Shown here piece after piece: positions 58,584 through 64,000 of a stretch of 64,000 nucleotides of DNA. This DNA comes from Trileptium ribeirensis (taxonomy: Eukaryota; Nematoda; Enoplea; Enoplida; Thoracostomopsidae), in NCBI GenBank assembly GCA_030248225.1, contig JASANE010019403.1:39811-103810 (forward strand). The letters are read 5' to 3'. The position numbers and the translations under genes were made by a program. Position 1 is the first letter of the stretch. Each line of letters opens with the position of its first letter. Below the pieces are notes generated by a model that was given only the letters and a program-made list of their open reading frames with translations, was not told where the DNA came from and ran no database searches.

Positions 58584-59957
58584 GAATGCAGCAAAACCGA
58601 ATGTACCGAAGAAACCTGATGTAAGTAGTAATCCTTTATAGGCAAATATCCCGAGTCCAGACGGATATCCATTATGTTTCGTTATAGCTGAACTTTGGTA
58701 GTATTTGATAAATTTTTGTTGCGATTTAACAGCAGTCGCCGAAGTAACGTAATGATGAATAATGCGTTCAAGCAAGCCATATTCAATAATAGTTTCAGAA
58801 AATGCACTAAGTTGTTTAACAAGTGCGGAACGCGATTTTGGTACTATGAAACTTAAATGCACATCCAGTACATCTTGAAATTCGATAAATTGTACAAATG
58901 GATTCGAGAATGCCTTTATAATTCCAACTAGCGAAGGAACGCCCACAAGAATTGCTCCAGGATTATAATCTAGTACTGCGATCAGATCTCGTGGTCGCTC
59001 TATATACGTTAAGTGTTTTAACAGATACGGAGAAGTTTCTAAATCTAGTGATTGATGAAGTAATCCAAGGTTCTCCAACAGCGAGTAAAAGTGGTATTCG
59101 TCCAAGTTGAATAGTTTTGACAAGTCTTTACGAGCTTTAATCGACTCCTGTAAGGCCAGAAAATGAGTTGGTATATGAGCGCCGTTACGAAAATATTGAC
59201 TTTCGTCGCTTCGGAGAAGACTTCCAGTGAATGTTTTCTTATAGTAGCGTTGAACGACTAATCCGGCAAGTATAACCGATGCAAGGAGCGATCTGCTAGA
59301 CGGGCGACATTTGTTACCGATTCGACGCTGAACGAAATGGAAGCTGTACCATATTTGTAACAAAATGCTCAAAATATGGCCAGAATAAAGCTTTGTTAAA
59401 TTGTTCCATTTGCGATTTTGGCTATCACATTCAAACATTAGATTCCGACAGTAAATTCGTAGTTTTCGGATTTCAGAAATCGCCGGCGAATGAATATCTT
59501 TGCGATTGCCAATGATTTCCAGCGCTATAAATATGCTCAATGACGCAAGCAAAATAACTATAAATCCTACCCATGAGATTAAGTTGAACGGTGAAAACGG
59601 TGATATTAATGGCTTATACGGGATTGGATGTACTAAAATTCCCAGCGCCTGACTGAGGACTACTGGGGTTATTATGACTCCATTGTTTTGCTTTAAGACA
59701 TTGGCATTGATTGGAAATGCCGGTGGAACCACATCCAAAGTTTGATTTTTTACCAACGATAATACTTCTTCATGATCTCTGATACTAGGAAACGTTACAA
59801 ATTCTATTGACGATAATTCTAGGTGCTTATATTCAGCGAATAGGTGGTATATTTCAATAGCTATGCCAGGACGTTTACAAATATTCGCTGAGTGTAGATG
59901 TCGCGGAGGACAGTTGCCAAACCAGGGCCAAATTGATTTTAGGTTCATAAATTTCAT
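58527..59957 (-). CDS. Ionotropic receptor / iGluR-like ligand-gated ion channel
   Basis: This intact single-exon frame of 476 codons has an ATG start and an in-frame stop just upstream. Residues 1-120 resemble the S1 half of a glutamate-receptor-type ligand-binding domain (GIAIEIYHLFAEY, then LDVVPPAFPINANV and ITPVVLSQALGILV). M1 is about 125-148 (SWVGFIVILLASLSIFIALE). A re-entrant/pore segment lies about 190-210. M3 is about 221-247, ending YYKKTFTGSLL in place of the SYTANLAAFLT signature. S2 is about 262-425, and M4 about 435-462. There is no amino-terminal domain and no clear signal peptide, so a 5' exon may be missing. Divergent IR-type channels act as chemosensory or synaptic cation channels in the plasma membrane. 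The last 17 or so codons and the stop lie in the 123-bp satellite. Confidence 0.85.
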   Translation of the reverse strand: MKFMNLKSIWPWFGNCPPRHLHSANICKRPGIAIEIYHLFAEYKHLELSSIEFVTFPSIRDHEEVLSLVKNQTLDVVPPAFPINANVLKQNNGVIITPVVLSQALGILVHPIPYKPLISPFSPFNLISWVGFIVILLASLSIFIALEIIGNRKDIHSPAISEIRKLRIYCRNLMFECDSQNRKWNNLTKLYSGHILSILLQIWYSFHFVQRRIGNKCRPSSRSLLASVILAGLVVQRYYKKTFTGSLLRSDESQYFRNGAHIPTHFLALQESIKARKDLSKLFNLDEYHFYSLLENLGLLHQSLDLETSPYLLKHLTYIERPRDLIAVLDYNPGAILVGVPSLVGIIKAFSNPFVQFIEFQDVLDVHLSFIVPKSRSALVKQLSAFSETIIEYGLLERIIHHYVTSATAVKSQQKFIKYYQSSAITKHNGYPSGLGIFAYKGLLLTSGFFGTFGFAAFCCEILVHFGVMKTKRCIN

Positions 59958-60077
59958 GGTATTTCACTTATGTAAATTTCGTTTAGACCAAAGGAAATAT
60001 AGTACAATTCGAATCTATAATGCGTTAAAAATATATGAATCGCATATTATATACATTATATATATATACTTAGACCA

Positions 60078-60247
60078 TACATGCTGACGTTCCGAGGTCT
60101 TTTACGGTGGGTAGCCGGGCTCGGCGTGGAGGGGTGTGGAACCTCCGTGGGAGTAGATGGCACCCTATAGGGTAAATCTAGGCCTCCGAGGAGGGCCCGA
60201 GTCCTCAGGGCACACCTCTAAATTTCTGCTTCGGCATGTATGCTTTA
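60078..60247. other. GC-rich block with inverted-repeat structure
   Basis: This is an island in AT-rich DNA. ACCATACATGCTGACGTTCC at the left is partly complementary to GCTTCGGCATGTATGC at the right. Inside, GCCGGGCTCGG faces GGGCCCGAGTC, and several CCTCC/GGAGG pairs occur. This may be a small MITE or a structured RNA; no known RNA family is recognised. Confidence 0.4.
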
Positions 60248-60279
60248 GTCCGTCACCAGCTTGAAAATATTCCATTTTG

Positions 60280-60760
60280 AAGATACAGCAATAAAAATTT
60301 AGAACCACTGGACTTAGGTCATTGTGGCGCTTTCGAAAATACGAATTTTATATTTTTCTTTTTTTTTTTGCATTTTTTAACGGTACCGAATTTTGTAATT
60401 TCATAGTAATTAGGCTATCTTGGGAACAAAAATTTTAAGGAAACTTTTTCTCGATAAAAATTTATGCTTTCCGTTCATGGGTTAATGAGTTAGTGGAGTT
60501 TGAAAGAAACCGGTATTTCCACTTTGCCGTGTTTCTGAGTAGTTCTAATACTGATCAAGCCGATCAAACCGATCACCATTCGACGCAAATCTTTAATTTG
60601 GGTCGAACATTATATAAAATTATACGTTTATCAAGAAAAATTTACTTGAAAAGTTTCAGTATCAATATTAGTATAACTGGTACATGCTTAAAAATATACA
60701 TTGCCAGACATTTTATTGTAGATTTTTTGTTAAAATATATGACCAAAATTCGTATTTTCT
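60280..60760. mobile_element. Diverged foldback fragment related to 62.1-63.1 kb
   Basis: TTTTGAAGATACAGCAATAA near 60274 parallels TTTTGAAGATACGGCGATAA at 62103, followed by a shared ACCACT-GACT-AG tract. GAAAATACGAATTTT near 60344 is mirrored by AAAATTCGTATTTTC near 60745. The 100-bp repeat array starts immediately after. Confidence 0.5.
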
Positions 60761-61460
60761 GAGCCGAGGCAACGACCATAGTCAAATGAACAGATGTAAC
60801 ATTATTAAGATGGTTACTAAAAACGAAATTAAATACTTTTGAGCTCGGTTTCGGTGGCTTGAGCCGAGGCAACGACCATAGTCAAATGAAAATGTAACAT
60901 TATTAAGATGGTTACTAAAAACGAAATTAAATACTTTTGAGCTCGGTTTCGGTGGCTTGAGCCGAGGCAACGACCATAGTCAAATGAACAGATGTAACAT
61001 TATTAAGATGGTTACTAAAAACGAAATTAAATACTTTTGAGCTCGGTTTCGGTGGCTTGAGCCGAGGCAACGACCATAGTCAAATGAACAGATGTAACAT
61101 TATTAAGATGGTTACTAAAAAACGAAATTAAATACTTTTGAGCTCGGTTTCGGTGGCTCGAGCCGAGGCAACGACCATAGTCAAATGAACAGATGTAACA
61201 TTATTAAGATGGTTACTAAAAACGAAATTAAATACTTTTGAGCTCGGTTTCGGTGGCTTGAGCCGAGGCAACGACCATAGTCAAATGAACAGATGTAACA
61301 TTATTAAGATGGTTACTAAAAACGAAATTAAATACTTTTGAGCTCGGTTTCGGTGGCTTGAGCCGAGGCAACGACCATAGTCAAATGAACAGATGTAACA
61401 TTATTAAGATGGTTACTAAAAACGAAATTAAATACTTTTGAGCTCGGTTTCGGTGGCTTA
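60761..61460 (+). repeat. Tandem repeat, period 100 bp, seven near-identical copies
   Basis: GAGCCGAGGCAACGACCATA begins at 60761, 60861, 60959, 61059, 61160, 61260 and 61360. Each unit ends GAGCTCGGTTTCGGTGGCTT. Only single-base indels and one or two substitutions were noticed, so the array is young. Confidence 0.95.
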
Positions 61461-61464
61461 AGTG

Positions 61465-62100
61465 AAAGACCTTAACCTATTAAATATATAATTTTTAATA
61501 TAATATACACAATAAAGCAAATGTTTATAGCAATATAATGATGAAAACTCTCTTTAAGGCCAATATATAGCTAGAAAACTGGAAGCAAGAAAAACATCAA
61601 GCAAAACCAGAAATAGAATCCTGAGGCCTAGCTATGTACTAAATCGTCATTATACTAGTTGCCACAAGATTATAACCCAGAAACGTAGCAAAAATTCGTT
61701 TAGACCGTCAGCGTCGCAGATTTCAGCTTAGACATAGCTGAAAGTAGTAAAAGGCAAAACTAGATGACTAGCGTAATGGGATATGTATCGTTTCTATAAC
61801 GCTGTGAATTTGGTACAATGATTCGTATTTTTCACGAATTTCGTGCACTAAAAGCTCAACGCTAGCAGGGAATAATCCGTTCAAAGTTATACAGAAAGCA
61901 TTTTCTGCTGCGGTTATCAGTTAGTAGGAGTATTTTTAGTTTTGGTTGTTTATATGCGTATGTTGCCGGCACATCGATAAAAGCTTACTTTGCTATATAT
62001 GCTCATATTAAACGAAAATTAAAATATATACATACCTTCGCTCTCATTCATAGCTGACCAGTGTCTTCCTATAGCCCCTGTTCCTGGCGGAAATTAGTCA
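61465..62100. other. AT-rich sequence, nothing recognised
   Basis: No open frame, repeat or RNA gene can be supported in this stretch. Confidence 0.5.
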
Positions 62101-62105
62101 ATTTT

Positions 62106-63070
62106 GAAGATACGGCGATAATTTTGGCACCACTCGACTAAGCCAGACGAGCTGGTTCATAAAGTATTTATTTTGTCAGCTTTATGATAATTTTTTATAT
62201 CTTTGGGCTCCCAATGGTCCCAAAATTTTCGCATGAAAACATATCGGGAAATACATAATTATGAGAAACATTGAAGAGTTTAGTCGAATGGTGGGAGATC
62301 TGCTAAATCGGTTCACAGGTTAACGACTTAAGCTTACACTAGTGCGGCGTTTACGTTATGAAAGACCCCATGTTGAAGTTTTATCTCCCTTGAGTATCAC
62401 TTCCATGATCCGTTATATAGTGTCCTGAACACAATAGGGTTTCTGATGGTATTTTAAGACAGTACGCATATGTCGTGTAATGTCGGCAATACATGTAATG
62501 GTACGGTGTAGACTACATCACAAAAAAAATTAAAAAATTTTGTGGTGTCCAGCTACATCATGCTGTTACATACACGCATTACGGTATGTGCTTGTGTATT
62601 GTGTCCTTGATACCATCACCAAAAACATTACATAAAATTAGACACTATAGTTAAACTGATGGTGTCTCCTCCACCACCTGTTCTGTTATTAGCGCAGGTA
62701 AGCACTATGTGCCACTGGATGGTGTGGTGTCGAGTATTGGGGATAAAACTTTCCTATTATGGTCTTCTATAACGTAAACAACGCATAAAAGCCGTGGGCC
62801 AAGCCTCAGACTTCGGATTTTACATAACTAGAAATGACTCCTTAACCCGTGAACTGAATTAACTGATTTTACGTATAATTTGGTTTGCCAATGTGACTTG
62901 GATCATACATAAAATGATACATGTTTCGAGAATTGTTTTTCTAAAATTTTGGGTACCATAGGGAACTAAAAAAATTGAAAAAAACTGCCATGGATTTTGC
63001 CGAAATAGGATATTTTTTGAACCAGCTCGTCAAGCTGAGTCGAATGGTGCCAAAATTATCGTTGTATAAT
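62106..63070. mobile_element. Foldback element of about 960 bp
   Basis: The ends mirror each other: GATAATTTTGGCACCACTCG near 62117 against the complement of CGAATGGTGCCAAAATTATC near 63041. The match continues inward through GACGAGCTGGTTC, CAATGGTCCCAAAATTTT, a TTCACAGGTTAA block and GCGTTTACGTTAT near 62348, matched near 62768. The centre is a hairpin near 62537 (ACATCACAAAA facing TTTTGTGGTGT). There is no ORF. Confidence 0.8.
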
Positions 63071-63129
63071 AAAAACTGAACAATTCCAACCTGAAGGGTG
63101 TTAAATGAAAAGACTAGCTAATTCGTCAC

Positions 63130-63689
63130 TTACAATAAGATGCGTGCTTCAGGGCCAAATTATGTCAGGCGTCCAACTCAACTAGTTCTGGTGAACTATA
63201 GCTTAGCTGGACTACTATGGTACATTTTTATAGCTTAGCTAGTCTTAAGATGACAAACAGGAAGCTTAGCTAAGCTCTGCGTGAAAAACAGGGCGTCCGG
63301 CTGAACTGTCAAATGAGAAATTTTATTTAGTATTGTGGTTAGTGTAATAGCATTTTGTTCTATAGTATTTTCGAATTAGTTCTAAGTAATACATTTGGTT
63401 TAATATATACAATTAACGTTTTAAGCTGTATGCCGATTTTGGGGCATTATTTAGATACGTATAATAAAACGTAATGTTCGCGGACTAAAAAGTCTCGGGC
63501 TTAAGTTACAGGGCTCAGCTAAACGCCTCGTGACAAAACCACAGTCCGGCTCAACACTAGATGACAAATGCATAGCCTAGCTGGGCTATTCAAATCTTAA
63601 TAGTCGTGCTGGACTGTATGTGTGACATGGTAGCTAGCCCAATTGAACGCGTGACATAATTAGGACCATGCGCACGCATCTTATTGTAA
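63130..63689. mobile_element. Foldback/MITE of about 560 bp
   Basis: TTACAATAAGATGCGTGC at 63130 is mirrored by GCACGCATCTTATTGTAA ending at 63689, and similarity continues inward (AATTATGTCAGGCGT facing ACGCGTGACATAATT). Inner blocks such as TAGCTTAGCTGG, GTCCGGCTGAAC and GTCCGGCTCAAC recur in both halves. It has no coding capacity. Confidence 0.8.
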
Positions 63690-64000
63690 ATGAAGCATAA
63701 GCATTGACACAAAATTGGAAGATTGCGATAGGATGTTGGTATCTTATGTTTGGTTATGAATGGCCTATTCTATCATAGTGGTTACTAGTAATTTATAAGA
63801 AAGGGATAACTTCAAAACAAAAAAATAGTTAATGCCCGTAATCTATCTCCTTTTGCACGTCCGTAGGCTTACTAACGCCCTGTGCAGTCCTGTCAATTAA
63901 GGATTCGGCAATAAGATACAGTCAAATCCCTAATTGCAATGCGTAACTGCTAAGAAATTATTATGATTAGTTATCTGTTGCTTCGTGTCGTATTTTGCAT
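63690..64000. other. AT-rich end of the window
   Basis: No feature is visible. Confidence 0.5.

Noticed and set aside
1..64000. tRNA or rRNA genes
   Set aside because: Scanning by eye found no cloverleaf with A and B boxes and no rRNA-like sequence. A covariance-model scan would be needed to exclude them.

Overview
The window is from an animal nuclear genome, and its style is invertebrate. It is AT-rich, with short exons split by long introns that have GT donors and TTTCAG/TTTTAG-type acceptors, plus dense transposon debris and many tandem arrays. There is no bacterial gene organisation, CRISPR array or operon. I cannot fix the phylum. The acceptors, the invertebrate-type ionotropic receptor and the Ty3/gypsy, LINE and Polinton families fit an ecdysozoan such as a nematode or arthropod, but this is inference.

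Two host loci stand out. (1) On the + strand, exons at 14895-15047, 21152-21232, 22141-22268, 22719-22836, 25973-26176 and 26818-26968 encode the C-terminal TPR superhelix of CDC27/APC3, a subunit of the anaphase-promoting complex. Reading phases agree across every junction. A phase-compatible candidate terminal exon starts at 36246, after a 9.3 kb intron. The N-terminal half of the gene was not recognised, although 197-369 is a weak candidate. (2) On the - strand, 58527-59957 is a single-exon ionotropic-receptor/iGluR-like channel.

The rest is mobile or repetitive DNA. From left to right: AT-rich sequence with repeat scraps (0-10 kb); a decayed Polinton-type DNA polymerase B (11.2-13.7 kb); a 1.1 kb inverted repeat whose loop holds a CDC27 exon (13.7-16.7 kb); a gypsy remnant (17.9-19.4 kb); intronic MITE-like elements and GC-rich motif repeats (21.7-24.6 kb); a 1.9 kb, 24-bp minisatellite (27.4-29.3 kb); a second foldback of 3.2 kb (29.8-32.9 kb); a retrotransposon leader with a hairpin array plus gag (39.3-41.1 kb); a LINE reverse transcriptase fragment (45.5-46.1 kb); a more complete gypsy element on the - strand followed by a PWWP-domain ORF (46.9-51.4 kb); two long satellites (52.7-54.4 and 55.5-58.6 kb); and a cluster of foldback elements (60-63.7 kb).

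The most interesting points are the PWWP-domain ORF directly after a gypsy integrase, the CDC27 exon inside a long inverted repeat, and a satellite whose monomer repeats the 3' coding end of the receptor gene beside it.
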